Assembly (NCBI RefSeq): GCF_008728515.1
Contig: NC_044989.1
Coordinates: 79,943,754-80,007,753 of the forward strand
Length of the DNA: 64,000 nucleotides
Direction: 5' to 3'
Source of the DNA: Papio anubis
Taxonomy: Eukaryota; Chordata; Mammalia; Primates; Cercopithecidae
Below the pieces are notes generated by a model. The model was not told the origin of the DNA. It ran no database searches and worked only from the letters and a program-made list of their open reading frames with translations. Every line of letters starts with the position of its first letter. Within the stretch, counting starts at the first letter, position 1. This document shows positions 46,930 through 59,729 of the stretch, one piece after another. Made by a program: the position numbers and the translations under genes.

Positions 46930-49600
46930 TAACTTAAGGGCAATGGTGTGAAATAGTCCTAGTTCTGTGTTATTAGCTGTACACTTTAAACTGTTAGCTG
47001 GGAGGAATGACATTCTGTCCTGAAATGGAGCACTCTGAGCAGAATACATGCCTGAATAGAAGGCCATTATCCTTTTCTTCTAAACTGATCTAAGGCTGTG
47101 CCACCAGCAGGCCAAGGCAGTCCACCAGAAGTGGTTTTCGGGGTCCATGCCACTGCTTGGAAAGATGATTAGAAGGCCAGAGTTCTGTATAATAAAATAG
47201 ATGTCTATAATTTTAGCCTGAAGAAATTATTTATTTACTTTTTATCTTAAAAGAAATAATTGCTCAGTTTTTTTCATTACAATACCCACTGGCTTATAAA
47301 TTTTCTAAATCTTACCTTTGTATACTTAATAAAATGTTTTAATTTATCTCCAATATTGTCCTTTTTTTTTTTTTTCTTTAAAAATTCATTAGCCTCCATT
47401 GCCATTTAGAAGGGAAGACATACATTATTGGGAAGATCTGTTTAAGACTTTCCCCAGACTAGACTTAGCTAAAAACATGAGAAGTTGGAAAGTATACTTA
47501 ATATGATAAAGAAGAAAGTGAAATATATGTTAGACAGCACTGTTGTTGATTAAGGAGAGAATGACGTATGGCCTGAATCATAGTTGCTTGCCGCCCCCGC
47601 CGCCGAGACACCAGTTTACTCCGAAGAATATCAGGAAGGAGTGGAAACTAACAAATGACTATTGAAGACTTAAACCAAATTGATGAAGTTTACTATCGCG
47701 CTGAGCTACAGGTGTCTTCTAACTTCTCTCTGGGAATTAGATGACTGATCTCGAAAAGCACAAAAATGTTCAGCCTAAAAATTTAGTTAAAAAGCAAAGC
47801 TTGGAGCTCCCTTTTCTAGGTATAAGTAATCAAAGTCAATGATTTTACTAATGACGACACTTTGTTTTCTGTAATTGTTACTAGGATGTCTGAGGGGTTA
47901 ACGTTTCATATAGTTTTTCCAGGGGTTATTATCTGTCAGATCATGCGTTTCAGGTTTTCTTTTAAGTTTAACCTCAAGGGAATAAAAACATTTCTTTAAA
48001 TCCCAGGGAAAACCATTTTCTTTTGTCGTGCCTGCTGTGACTGCTCCTCTGAGGTGGTGGGTGAGCTTTTTCTTTAGCACCTTTGCTGAAACATGTATAC
48101 TTAACCATGCTCTGCTGGTCCATATTTTGCAAACATATATGTGGAAAGACTTTTTTCTTGTTTCTATGTTTTTTGTAATACTTTTCAGGGAATGAAACAA
48201 TTGCTATATTTTAAATAATTCTTCAGATATTGTTCTTATTTCTTCAAATATGATGAAAATCTCTTGCAGTTTAGCTTATACAATATCTTCAGATAGTCAG
48301 GAGTCTTGTGATACTTTCTAAGTGATGGGGAGATGATTATGATAAAGCATTGATTTGGAGAACTTTGCTTGCTGAAGGAATGATGGGGTGACAAAATATC
48401 CTTCCTTCATTCTCATCTGTCATTTTCTCAATTTTATACATTTCCATACATATATATATACTCATATTTTGAAACTTATGCTTTCAGCCTTTATTTAAAA
48501 AAAAAACATCAGATTTGCTGTGTTAGGGCACAACCTTTTCTATGGCTGACAAAGGCCTGTTTATATGAAATATTGGCCCTTTTCCTTTTTTTTCATGTTA
48601 CAGGATAACTAGAGCTGCGATAAACGTTGTTGTCTTGCAATACCAGTAGTTTGCTTTTCCAAAACTTATCAGATGAGAAAAAGCTCTGTGTTTTATATGA
48701 AAAACAAATGGAAAATGAGATATTACCAAAACCTTTTAACATAGAAAAATAACTGCTTTAACTGTGTTTTCTTTTCAGATGAAAACAGCCCTTACTGAAT
48801 AATCAGTTTTACCATTTTGTTTTGTTCTAAGCACAAGGACTGAATGGCAGTGAGGTGGTGTTTTTCTCTCTCCTCCTTCTATCTTCTCCTATAATGTATT
48901 TTATATAATACTTTAGGAGACATGGGAGATATCTTTATGTTGGTGTATGAATTCAATTGTCCAGGCTAAGAAACTGGATGGAAGTTAAACAACAAGGTTT
49001 TGCTATTTATAAGAAGCAAATTACTATAAATCTCTACCATCAATAAATGTGATAATTTGAATTTTCCCTGTGAAATTCTAATTTTAATGACTTCATATTG
49101 GGTAATTTAACCATTCTCATTTGTGTCAGAATATTATTTAGGAAAGGCTGTATCAAAAGATCATTTATAGGAAAATGGGTTGTGAAGACTGTATTTATAA
49201 ATGTTATCCTGTGGCATTTTAAACCATGACCTTGAAGACCATATTAAGACAAGTAATATGATAGAATGCTCCTGACATTAATGCGTTATCACTCCTAATG
49301 ACTTGGTTAACCGTAACATAGACTCATTCATGAAGACTAACCCTGAGGGGGGAAAACAGCAGAATCTGTCATAAGATTCATGTTTACTTCTTTAACCTTC
49401 ACATCTTCACTTTGCTTTGTTTATGGAAATATTCCAGTTATGTATTTCTTATATGGAGTCCCTTCACATCCAAATCATAGAAAGAGCTTTGCTGCTGACT
49501 GGTGCTCAGGGCATCAGGTTTCCATCTTACTTTTAGTTTCATTAATCTTTCTGAGTCCAGAAGACCAACAGTTCTGAGGGGATATTGGTCTCTTTTAAAG
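46930..49600. other. Unassigned sequence
   Basis: About 2.7 kb with no recognised family. It includes an 18-bp GC island of ccgccgcc type at 47591-47608 in otherwise AT-rich DNA. No open frame with a recognisable domain. Confidence 0.4.
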
Positions 49601-49635
49601 TCTTAGAGAGAGAAAGAGAAAGAGAGAGAGAGAAA
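49601..49635. repeat. (GA)n microsatellite
   Basis: Purine-only GA/GAAA repeat. Confidence 0.88.
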
Positions 49636-50000
49636 TGGGGGTGTTGCTTTCTGAAATCTAATCTGTGTCTTACATATGAGGAGAACGTTAATACATATGT
49701 TCTCTTTTTAATTTTTTTTTTTTTTTTTTGGTCCTGTCTGCACCTTATCTGTTCTTTTGGAAGCTGTTTTATTTTATTGGTTGTTTCTTTTGAAAAAAAA
49801 AATATTTTTTCTGAAATCAACTTCTTTGTCTTTTTACTTTCATTTAATTTTTTTCTCCCAAAGGATGCTTATTTGAGATGGTTTCCATATTTCTCCTCCA
49901 GATTAAAAAATTCCATTATTTATCTTTCTGTTTTCCTCTTACGTAGTCTCACTCACACTTTTCTGACTGCTTTGAAAGAGTGTGAAAAGTTGAATTATTT
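49636..50000. other. T-rich unassigned sequence
   Basis: Contains a T20-type run near 49710-49729 but no Alu or L1 body beside it. Confidence 0.4.
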
Positions 50001-50304
50001 CTTTTTTTTTTCGTTTTGAGATGGAGTTTTGCTCTTGTTGCCCAGGCTGGAGTGCATTGGCACAATCTTGGCTCACTGCAACCTCTGCCTCCCAGGTTCA
50101 GGCGATTCTCCTGTCTCCGCCTCCCGAGTAGCTGGGATTACAGGTGCCGCCACCATGCCCAGCTACTTTTTTTTTTCCTAGTTTTAGTAGAGATGGGGTT
50201 TCACCATGTTGACCAGGCTGATCTCGAACTCCTGACCTCAGGTGATCCACATGCCTTGGCTTCCCAAAGTGCTGGGATTACAGGCATGAACCACCATGCC
50301 TGGC
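50001..50304 (-). mobile_element. Alu, antisense
   Basis: Antisense Alu with oligo-T head and the complete landmark series to 'accaccatgcctggct'. The middle linker is T-rich at 50167-50176. Confidence 0.95.
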
Positions 50305-51730
50305 TGATAAATTACATTTTGTAGTGATGCCAGATGAACACCTGATCATGTGGGAAAATTTCTTCATTTTCTATAGTGAAATTATTCTGAGATTCTTTTT
50401 GTTGTTTTAACTTGTTTAATTTGTTCTTATCTTCTCCATGTTCAGCATCATAATACAACATCACACACATACCCCACACAAACTCTTGCCTTTGTAAGTA
50501 AAAAACCTAGCTTGTGGTATGTAATGCTATATTAATTTTTGTATGCATCCAGTGAAAAAAGTTTATAATCCATGTAGCAAAAACATATTTTCTACAGTGC
50601 CCAGTGCTCTGCTGGCCCCTAGGAGATCATCATTGATTGCCACATGATATGCATATGATCTGACTCTGTATCTGGCTAATTTTTCTGCCTTGGTCAAGTC
50701 CTTTCTGGAACTTCTTTCTGACTTGCAAGAAGAACTGACACCTCAGTAATTTTTTTCTAGGGAGCATCTCAGAGGTAAATTCAGTGATATATGCAGCCTA
50801 CCAAGTATTTGTTTAATACCCAACAATCCTCAGAACTATGTGGGGTATGGATCTAAGCCAAGCTATGCATAGTTTTCTGTCTATATAGGAGATTATCTTC
50901 CATCTGTGGGCAAAGGAAGTAAATGCAGGAATGGTTTGACAAAATGGAATTATATATGTATTTTTACTTTTGTGTAAAATCCTACTGGAACATTCTAATT
51001 CCAGCTCCATCTCTGTCTGTGAGAACTCTCTCAAATTCATTTTCTTCCTTATCCTGCCTGGACATCATAGTTGAATGACTCTAATGAATACTCATTGGCA
51101 CTTCAATTCCATCGTCAGCTTTTTTAGCATAATTCACTTTGATGTTCCTCAACCATAGGATAATACAGCCTTTGCTTGACCTTCTCCTGAGCCTGGGATA
51201 CATTGCTACAGTTGAAGAAAATTATGGACACAGTTGGGATACTGTTGTAGAACATAATGGAACAGTCCTCAGTTAATATGTAACTCTTAACACTAGATTT
51301 TTCTAACCTTCACATTTCTGATGTAGTATCTTGCTCTGACCACAGCCGCCTTTGTTTCCATTTCGTCTAGTTTATCTTTACTCCCATTGCTCCAGCTTTT
51401 TTCACTCAAGAGAAGCAACCTGCCTTCCAGCCCACCTCTAGGCTGTTAATTCCTCCCACCATGTCATCCTGTTCTTGGTTTCTCTGCTGTCCTTTTTCTC
51501 TATTTGACTCTCTCTCTTGCAGTGTGGCTGAACTGCTGACTCAGCATCTTTCTTGTGCCCATCACTCCTTTACAGCAAAATTCCAATACTTGCTATTACT
51601 TCCTTTACCTTCTTCTTCCTATACCTATGGGATGAACACTTCCTAAAAAACGATCATCCAGTGATACAGGTTGGCATCATTGCTAACACATGGTCTTCAG
51701 TTGCATCTGAGCCCCAGTGCTGCCTTTCTT
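50305..51730. other. Unassigned sequence
   Basis: No family recognised with confidence. 51300-51660 is pyrimidine-rich and might be diverged L2. Confidence 0.4.
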
Positions 51731-51734
51731 TCAC

Positions 51735-52035
51735 TTTTTTTTTTTTTTTTTTTTTTGAGATGGAGTCTTGCTCTTTCATCCAGGCTGGAGTGCAGTGGCT
51801 CGATCTCAGCTCACTGCCATCTCGGCCTCCCAGGTTCAAGCAACTCCCACCTCAGCCTCCCAAATAGCTGGGATTATAGGCGACCGCCACCACGCCTGGC
51901 TAATTTTTGTATTTTTAGCAGAGACGAGGTTTCACTATGTTGGCCGGACTGGTCTTGAACTCCTGAACTCAAGAGATCCACCACCTCAGCCTCCCAAAAT
52001 GCTGGGATTACAGGCATGAGCCACCACACCTCGCC
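51735..52035 (-). mobile_element. Alu, antisense
   Basis: Antisense Alu with a 20-plus T head at 51735-51756 and full body ending near 'ccaccacacctcgcc'. Confidence 0.95.
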
Positions 52036-52139
52036 TTTTTAAATTCTTTTTTGTTGTTATGTGCTCAGTCATTTCCTAGGATTTTTTTTCTAAACCCCAC
52101 TACTGATTGCCACTCGATCCCTTCCTGCTTAGAGCAGCT

Positions 52140-52395
52140 GTAGAGCACAGAGCTTACGAGAAGACACTCACCATCCAGACTGTGTTCAAGCCTTTGCTCT
52201 GCAGGCTATTTTATGAACCTAGGTGATTTAGCTTCTCTTTGTTATTATTTCTTCATCTGTGAAAGGAAAATAATAATGACATCTACCTTATAGAGTAATT
52301 GTGAAGTTTACATGAGTTAATATTTCTTAAAAGCAGTTAAAATAGCACTTGGCACATAGTAGGAACTTTGTAAGTATCCGTCATTACTGCCTATT
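52140..52395 (+). repeat. MIR SINE
   Basis: Sense MIR order: 'tatttcttcatctgtgaaag', 'ataataatgacatctacctt', 'tagagtaattgtgaagttta' and 'gcacttggcacatagtagga'. Confidence 0.85.
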
Positions 52396-52985
52396 TTGTA
52401 ATTGAACATTGAGTCTGTTAGACCTCATATCACTCTGTTTTGATCCTTCATATCTGTAATTTTGTCAGTAACACATTCAGTCTTACTGTATTTCCTTCAT
52501 TCTCAGAAATGATAGATTAAAAGGGCGTTTCTCTTCCTGTTTCTTTCTGCCTCTAGCCCACTTTCATGTTTATCTCTCTTTTTTCTATATATATTTAATC
52601 TATTCCTTGAAGTGAAATCTATACCCTGAGCCCACAAGCATACTAAAGTTTCTTCCATTCTAAAAGGTATATCATCATTATCATTATTATTATCTACATC
52701 ATTATCAGAAACAACAAAAGAAGGAAAAATAATATTCCTCTGATATTTCCTCATATGCTTTCTCAGGTCCTTTCTTCTTTTTTTCTCTTATATAGATTTT
52801 TTTTTTGAAAGATTGGGTTTCCCCCAAGGTGCACTACCTTCTGGCTATAATTGCTGATATTGATCAAGGAACCTAATGATTAGATGATTGTGACATTCAA
52901 GGATTTGCTTTCTCTCTTTAGTCCATTCGGACTCTCTTATGGATTTCACACTGTTAGCCAGTTTCAACTGTCATAAGCACTTGTG
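52396..52985. other. Unassigned sequence with trinucleotide-like run
   Basis: Holds an imperfect ATC/ATT run at 52670-52712 and a T-run near 52798; otherwise unrecognised. Confidence 0.4.
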
Positions 52986-52989
52986 GTCG

Positions 52990-54085
52990 ACCATCCCACT
53001 CTCACCTGGTTCTGCACTTGGCTCTGACTTTCCTTGTCTTTTTTCGTAGGTCTTTATTCTATTTCCTAAATATATGCTTTCCCCCAGGTCCCATTTTTCA
53101 CCGTGATCCTTGTTCTACGTATGTTCCTGGGGTAATTTAATCTATTCCCATGATTTATCTTCTATATTTACTGTATGTGCCAGTGACTCACAAATCTCTA
53201 TTTCTAGCCCAGAACTCTCTCCTGAGCCTTCAGACCACTTTCCAAATATTTCCTAGATGTGAACACCCATAGGCATCCCAAATTCAGTACATCTAAAATT
53301 AAATTCATTATGCTCCCAATTGTCATATTTCTTCTGTATTTCTATCTTAGTGGATGCCTGAACTACCAACCCAAATAGCCCAGGGCAAAAACCAGGTAGT
53401 TATCTTAGAGTTCTTCCTCGCCATTCCATTCAGCATACAAGCCCCTGTTGATATCACTGTGCTTAAAATTATATCTCACATCTGTTTCTTCCTTAGTCTT
53501 ACCTCTCGCTACCTTAATGTAGACCTTCGTTTTCCTTTATATGAGCTATTACAAGAATCTCTGAATGGGTTTTTTTCCTTAATGTCGCCTACTACTTAAT
53601 CTATACTGTACAGTTGACAATTATCATACTAGAACATTAAGCTAATCATGTGCTGTTTTGCTTAAACTTTTTAGATGGTTTCCAGTTGCCTTCATTTTAT
53701 AATCCAACTCTTAGGCAGTATTCTTCATCAGCCAACCTCAGTGCTTGTCAAAATCCCTCTGGGAGCATATGACACAGATCTATTCCCCCATGTGATACTC
53801 TTCTCTTTAATGCTTACATCTATTTCCATCCTCTGGAAAACTTTTATTTCTTCTTCCAGACCTGACCCAATTGCTCTATCTTGGGGAAGCTTTTCACAAT
53901 CATTCATGAATTTCAAACATTTATTTACTCTAACTTTCAAAGTGTTTTTTAGATGGCAGTTATCACATCGACCTTGAGCTATTTGAATTCCCAAATGGCT
54001 CTACGCATTCCTATATTCCCAACACTCAGGACACTGCCTGGAACTTAGCAGGTGCTTAATGAATGTTTGAATGAAATTTGAACTA
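52990..54085 (+). mobile_element. L2 LINE, long fragment
   Basis: Sense L2 over about 1.1 kb: 'tctcctgagccttcagacca', 'aggcatcccaaattcagtac', 'cattatgctcccaattgtca', 'atcatgtgctgttttgctta' and the terminal 'ggacactgcctggaacttag' with 'gaatgtttgaatgaa'. No coding potential. Confidence 0.82.
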
Positions 54086-55120
54086 AGTATTTTAGAAAGT
54101 TACAGGAGGTAGTTTGTCTCAGTGGAGCTCAGAGTGAAGGTAGGGAAAATGGGGGGGAAAGAAGGATATCAAGGGAAGAAAGAAGACTGTAGGAAGCCCA
54201 AATGTTATATATAAGTTCCCCATGAAGAGCAAAGGAAGAAACCATGAAGAAATATATCTTGTGTGTACGAGAGTACTGGGAAATTGCACTATAAAAGGAA
54301 AAAAGAATATAAACAAAGCTCTGGCAACTAGTGCACCCAAGGAATGACCAGACAGCAATGATAGTGGAAGGAAAAGGGCAACCCTGTGAGAAAGAAAAGC
54401 CTGAGCAGCTCAGGTTGTCAGAGAGCATCTGCAAAAGAAAGGCGAGACCTTTCTGCAAAAGAAAGGCGAGAACTTTCTGCGCAACTGCTTGACATGTTTC
54501 TGCTAAGTAATGATGCTACAAAGCCACACATTTTTCCATTTCTCTCTAAAACTCATTCAAAGAGCACTGAGCCCAAGCTGCATTCTGTGTCATTTGCCCT
54601 TAGCTGTATGGAAAACATCTTTGACCTACAGGTAGTATCCTATGCAGAAACCTTCCAGTGCTCTGCTATTTTCCAGGGCTTTTCTTGCAGAAAATAAACA
54701 AAGTGATGTTCTGTAGAATGTTGACCATTATTCCTGTTCCTGAAGGGTACTGGGAAAGGTAAGTCCAGGACAGTGATGAGAATCACTCTTCTCAGTGTTT
54801 GTAAAGTAGGGTGGACATATCCACCTTGCATAGAGCTGCAGAGAACTTCCACTGTTTATGCCAGTGTGGCCTCATATATAGGTCAGTTTGAAACAGTATT
54901 AAATATTCACAAAATAAACTATCTACACACATGCACATGCCTTTTGTGTGTGAACAACTGAAACATTTTCTGTTTTCGCCTTAGAAATATTAGCTGTCCC
55001 CTTAGAGAGTCTCACAGATGGAAAATATGCAACAGTGGAAACTCTCGTCGTGATAGAACTGAAAGGAGGACCCAGTGGCCTTAGATCTCTTCCATTGCAA
55101 GGTCCTATAAGATAGTTTTA
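54086..55120. other. Unassigned sequence with 24-bp tandem duplication
   Basis: No family recognised. Contains a recent-looking 24-bp duplication at 54431-54478 with one mismatch. Confidence 0.45.
54431..54478. repeat. 24-bp tandem duplication
   Basis: Unit 54431-54454 is repeated at 54455-54478 with one difference (cct versus act). Short duplication, replication-slippage type. Confidence 0.9.
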
Positions 55121-55124
55121 AATT

Positions 55125-56770
55125 TATAAACTTTTTTTTAAGAGCAGTTTTAGATGCACAGAGAAATTGAGCAGAAATTATGGAGAGTTACCAAATATCT
55201 CATCCCCACACGTGCACAGCCTCCCCAATGAGACCCAGTACTATAGTGGTATGTTTGTTACAACTGAGGAACCTATGCTAACACCTTATTATTATCCAAG
55301 ATACATAGTTTACATTAGGGTTCACTCTTGATGGTGTGTATTCTGTGTATTTGGAGAAATGTATACTAACATGTCTACCATTGATATCATACAGAATAGT
55401 TTCACTGCCTTAAAAATCCTTTAAAAATCCTTTGTGCTCCACCTGTTCATACCTCCCACCCCCTTAACCTCAAGCACTGACCACTATCTTTTTACTCTGT
55501 TTACCATATAGTTAGAATCATATGGCATGTCATACAGTTAAACTTCAGAACTAATAGTTAGAATCATACAGTGTGTAGCCCTTTCGTATTGGCTTCTTAG
55601 TAATATGCATTTAAGTTTCCTCTATGTCTTTTCATGGCTTAATGGCACATTTCTTTTCAGTGCTGAATAATATTCCATTGTCTGGGTATACCAATTTATC
55701 CACTCACATAACGAAGGATATCTTAGTTACATCCAAGCTTTGACAATTACAAATAAAGCTGCTATAAACATTCATATGCAGGTTTTTGTGTGAACACATG
55801 ATTTCATTTCATTTGAGTAAACATCAAAGAGCATGATGGCTGGATTGTGTGGTAAGAGGATGTTTATTGTTGTAAGAAACTACCAAATTGTCTTCCAAAG
55901 TAGCTGTACGATTTTGCATTTCCACCAGCAATGAATGAGAGTTCTTGTTGCTCTACATCCTCGCCAGCATTTGGTGCTGTCAGTGTTTTGGGTTTTGGCC
56001 ATTCTAATAAATATGTAGTGACCTCTTGTTGCTTTAATTTGCAATTCCCTGATGACATACGATGTGGAGCATCTTTTCATAGGCTTATTTGTCATCTGTA
56101 TATCTAATTTGGTGAGATATCTTTTAAGGTCTTTGGCCAATTTTTAAATTAGGTTATTCATTTTCTTGTTGAGTTTTAATAATTCTTTGTGTATTTTGGA
56201 TAACAGTTCTTTATCAGATGTATCTTTTGCATATATTTTCTCCCAGTGTGTGTATTATCTTCTCATTCTCTTTCTTGGAATAGACATTTTAAATTTTAAT
56301 AAGTCTAGTTTATCAATTATTTCTTTCATGGATCATGCCTTTGATGTATCTAAAATATCATTGTCATACTCAAGGTCATCTAGGCATTCTCCTGTGTTAT
56401 CTTTTAGAAGTTTTATAGTTTTGCATTTTATGTTTAGATCTGTGATCCATTTTGATTTGTTTTTTTATGAAGGTGTAAAGTCTATATCTAGATCTCTTTT
56501 TAAATGTGAATATCCAGTTTTTCCAGCACCACTTTTTGAAAAGAGTATCTTTGCTGCATTCTATTGCCTTCTCTCTTTTGTGAGAGGTCAGTTCACTGTA
56601 TTTATGTGGGCCTATTTCTGGGATCTCTGTTCTGTTCCATTCATCTATTTGTCTCTTCTTTTACTAATACCACACTGTCTTCATTACTGTAGTTTACAGT
56701 AAGTCTTGAAGTTGGGTGGTGTCAATTCTCTGACTTCATTCTTCTCCTTCAATAATGAGTTGCCTCTTCT
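55125..56770 (-). mobile_element. Old L1 (L1M) ORF2 3' portion
   Basis: Reverse complement of L1 ORF2 and 3' UTR over about 1.6 kb. On the minus strand, 55880-56140 keeps a recognisable ORF2 C-terminal stretch (KRCSTSYVIRELQIKAT and the HCWWKCKIVQLLWKTIW block). The 178-residue plus-strand frame at 56166-56702 is an antisense shadow of ORF2. Confidence 0.92.
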
Positions 56771-56774
56771 GGAT

Positions 56775-57665
56775 CTAAAATGTTTTCTAACACTGTATTA
56801 TGATAATGAGAAAAACAAAGCTATAAGTATTAAGGATATAAACAGAGAAATTTGAATAAATATTTAGTCTGGTGCTCTATGGATATTATACCATTGAACA
56901 TAAAAATAAATCTCATGGATATTTTTATGAATATGTAATGCACAGAACTAAATTTATTTTATTATAGATTACCCAAAGATTCTCTGTGGCCTATTAATTT
57001 TATGATACTTAATATGAGATTTTTCCTGCAATTAGACTGTTTGGACACTATTGCTAAATAGAATTATGTATTTGAACTGGATGTCTTTCTTCAGCATTCT
57101 TTAATAAAATTGGGGTAATATCTTGTCAGAAAAATGGGAATGAAAACTGTATCTGTAATTTTAGGACATTTGGAGTAATGTCTTAGGACACAAAAAACTC
57201 AGTTTAGAAAAATCTGAGAATTTTTAAGTAGGATATTTCAAAAACATTTAAAAAATTTCTTTAAAGTCACATTTTTTCTGATACCGAGGGAAAGTTTCTT
57301 TGTCATTCTTACTTTGACTTCTTGAAACAGCATCCTATTTAGAACCATACTGACCAGGACTAGTGAAGAGATACTGATTGAATTCCTAACCATATCTTGT
57401 GAAGAACAACAGAAGAATTTAGGTCTAGAGAAGAAAAGGCTTGAGGGAATGGAACAGAGAGATTGCAGAAACAGGTCTAGGTTTCTCCACATACCTGAAG
57501 AGTCATTTTGTTAAAGACAGATTAGGCTAATTTTCTTTTACTTTCAGAATGCAAATCAAGGGCTAATTATGCATAAAACTTCCTACGCATAGGAAGAGAA
57601 TAATAGCAGTAAGATCTGCACCCTAACTTGAACTACACCAAGAGATAGTGAGCTCCTTGCCCCTT
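56775..57665. other. Unassigned sequence
   Basis: AT-rich; no repeat or coding pattern recognised. Confidence 0.4.
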
Positions 57666-57669
57666 AGTT

Positions 57670-58022
57670 ATTTTATTTTATTTTTGACACTGTGTCTTCC
57701 TCTGTTACCCGGGCTGGAGTGCAGGGGCATGATCTCGGCACAATGCAACCTCCACCTCCTGGATTCCAGCGATTCTTGTGCCTCAGCCTTCCCAGTAGCT
57801 GGGATTACAGGTGTGTGCCACCACGTCTGGCTAATTTTTTTCTATTTCTAGTAGAGACGGGGTTTTGACATGTTGACTAGGCTGGTCTCAAACTCCTGGG
57901 CTCAAGCAGTCCACCCGCCTTGGCCTCCCAACACTTTCTTGACCTCCCAACACTTGGCCTCCCAACTCCCAAAGTGTTGGGAGGCCAAGGCGGGTGGATT
58001 GCCATGAGTCACTGCACCTGGC
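57670..58022 (-). mobile_element. Rearranged antisense Alu with inverted repeat
   Basis: Antisense Alu with a (TTTTA) tail. The block normally reading through the Alu head has been rebuilt: 57910-57937 and 57971-57998 are perfect 28-bp reverse complements around a 33-bp spacer that holds extra direct copies of 'cctcccaacactt'. The Alu then resumes at about 58003. Confidence 0.93.
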
Positions 58023-58218
58023 CACCCCTTGGTTGTTAGAAGCAGATCCGTGACCTGATGTATGGAATGGATTCATACATTTGGTGAAAGCTTCACTATA
58101 TGGAATTATCAATGTATAAATTATGTTCCACCTCACTATTGAACACATAGAAAATATAAATAACAATGAAATATCTTTTTTACTTTTCAGTTAAGAAAAA
58201 TTAAAATATGTATGTATG

Positions 58219-58576
58219 TGTCTTAGTTTGGGCTCCTATAACAGAATACCATAGACTGGGAAGCTTAAACAGACATTTATTTCTCACAGTTATGGAGGCT
58301 ACTAAGGCCAAGATGAAGGCACCAGCAAATCCTGTATCTGGTGAAGGCACTCTTTCTGGTTTGTATACGGTCATATTCTCTTTGTGTCCCCACGCAACAG
58401 GGAGCAGAGAGATCATCTCTCTGGTGTTTCTTATGAGGGTGCTAATCCCATTCTTGAGGGCTCTATCCTTATGATCTAATTGTTTTCCAAAGGCCCCAAC
58501 TCCTAATACCATCACATTGTGGGCTAGGATTTCAACATATAAATTTTAGGGGGACACAAACATTCAGTCCATAACA
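58219..58576 (-). mobile_element. MLT1-type LTR (ERVL-MaLR), antisense
   Basis: Complete antisense LTR from 'tgtcttagtttgggctccta' to 'cattcagtccataaca'. Internal blocks 'taacagaataccatagactg' and 'gggggacacaaacattcagt' fit MLT1A/B. Possible 5-bp target-site duplication with one mismatch, gtatg / gtgtg. Confidence 0.88.
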
Positions 58577-58881
58577 GTGTGTATGTGTATATGTACTCAT
58601 ACATACATGTGCACACAATTCTCCAATGTTAAGGAGGATAAAGAGAAAGAATAGTTCACATTGCAGATAGAAATATGAATTTATCAATTCTCATGGGAAG
58701 AAATTTGTCAAAAGCCTTAAAATGTGCGTTTCCAGGAGGTACATTCTTATTTATAAGACTACTGTTTGATGTTGGCTTAACAGAAACATAACCCGAGATG
58801 AGCACTTCACCTGCATGTCACTTACTAAGCAGTTGTTCTTTGGATGACTGGTAAGGATATGGGAAAAGTAGGATAGTTAAG

Positions 58882-59082
58882 ATCATGTGACCTCAGACCA
58901 TGTCCCTTAGGAGAGTAGCTTGAGGAGCTATAGTATGTACATAACCCTCAAGGTTGTCCTGATTTGAGTCAGGGAGCTGGACTTTCGTACTCTGCAGCTG
59001 GCACTGGTTAAGGGGTGAGGTCATGTGTGGGCTTGGAATCTCCATAGCCTGAGAGAGAGTCCACCAAAGAAGGGTTGTGGGT
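58882..59082. repeat. Local duplicate segment, copy 1
   Basis: About 200 bp matching 61361-61557 in the same orientation at roughly 85-90% by hand alignment. I do not recognise a repeat family. Confidence 0.85.
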
Positions 59083-59361
59083 ATCAGCTGTTAGAAGCAA
59101 AAGCTCCATGAAGTCACAAAATTGGAAAAAGAATATCTGGTTGGAACAACAGTATTTACTAGTACAAATATTCCCTACATGATAAACATCACATTGCTTA
59201 AGAAAGCAAACATGTTAAGCATAACACTGGTAAAATACAGACTTTCCAGCTATGAAGTGGTGTGACACAGAAGACTTCCACAGGAATTAAGCTGTCAGAT
59301 AATGACTACTATGCGTATTACAATTACAACTGAAAATACCCTGTAAATATAGATAGATACA

Positions 59362-59705
59362 CAGATGCTCCCTGATCTGTGTCCCTACCATAAGCTGAAA
59401 ATACCACGTTGAAGATGCATTTAATAACTAACCTACTGAACATCACATCTTAGTGTAGCTTACCTTAAACATGCTCAGAACACTCGTGTCAGCCTACAAT
59501 TAGGCAAAACCATCTAACACAAAGCCTGTTTTTAAAATACAGTGTTGAATATCACATGTAATTTTTGAATACTGTACCGAAAGTGAAAAACAGAATGGTT
59601 CTATGGGTATTTGTGATATAGTGTCTAATGAATGTGTATCACTTTTGTACCATATTAAACTTGAAAGATCATACGTTGAACCATCATAAGCCAGAGACCA
59701 TCTAG
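59362..59705. mobile_element. Non-autonomous DNA transposon (TcMar-Tigger-like)
   Basis: The left end 'cagatgctccctgatctg' and the right end (reverse complement tagatggtctctggctta) are degraded terminal inverted repeats. The body includes 'tgaagatgcatttaataact', 'taacacaaagcctgttttta', 'gaaagtgaaaaacagaatgg' and 'gtgtatcacttttgtacc'. It encodes no transposase. Confidence 0.68.
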
Positions 59706-59729
59706 AGTTGTAGGTATAGCATATGGAAA

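Noticed and set aside
50016..50324. 102-residue frame with familiar primate protein-like motifs
   Set aside because: It is an Alu in reverse complement; the same peptide pattern recurs at 10034-10308, 37717-37927, 51553-52019 and 62260-62640.
54693..54698. AATAAA after a 103-residue frame, as in a 3' end
   Set aside because: A single hexamer is expected often by chance in AT-rich DNA, and no exon or splice structure supports a gene.
56166..56702. 178-residue plus-strand frame with hydrophobic character
   Set aside because: It is antisense to a decayed L1 ORF2, whose coding remnant is readable on the opposite strand.
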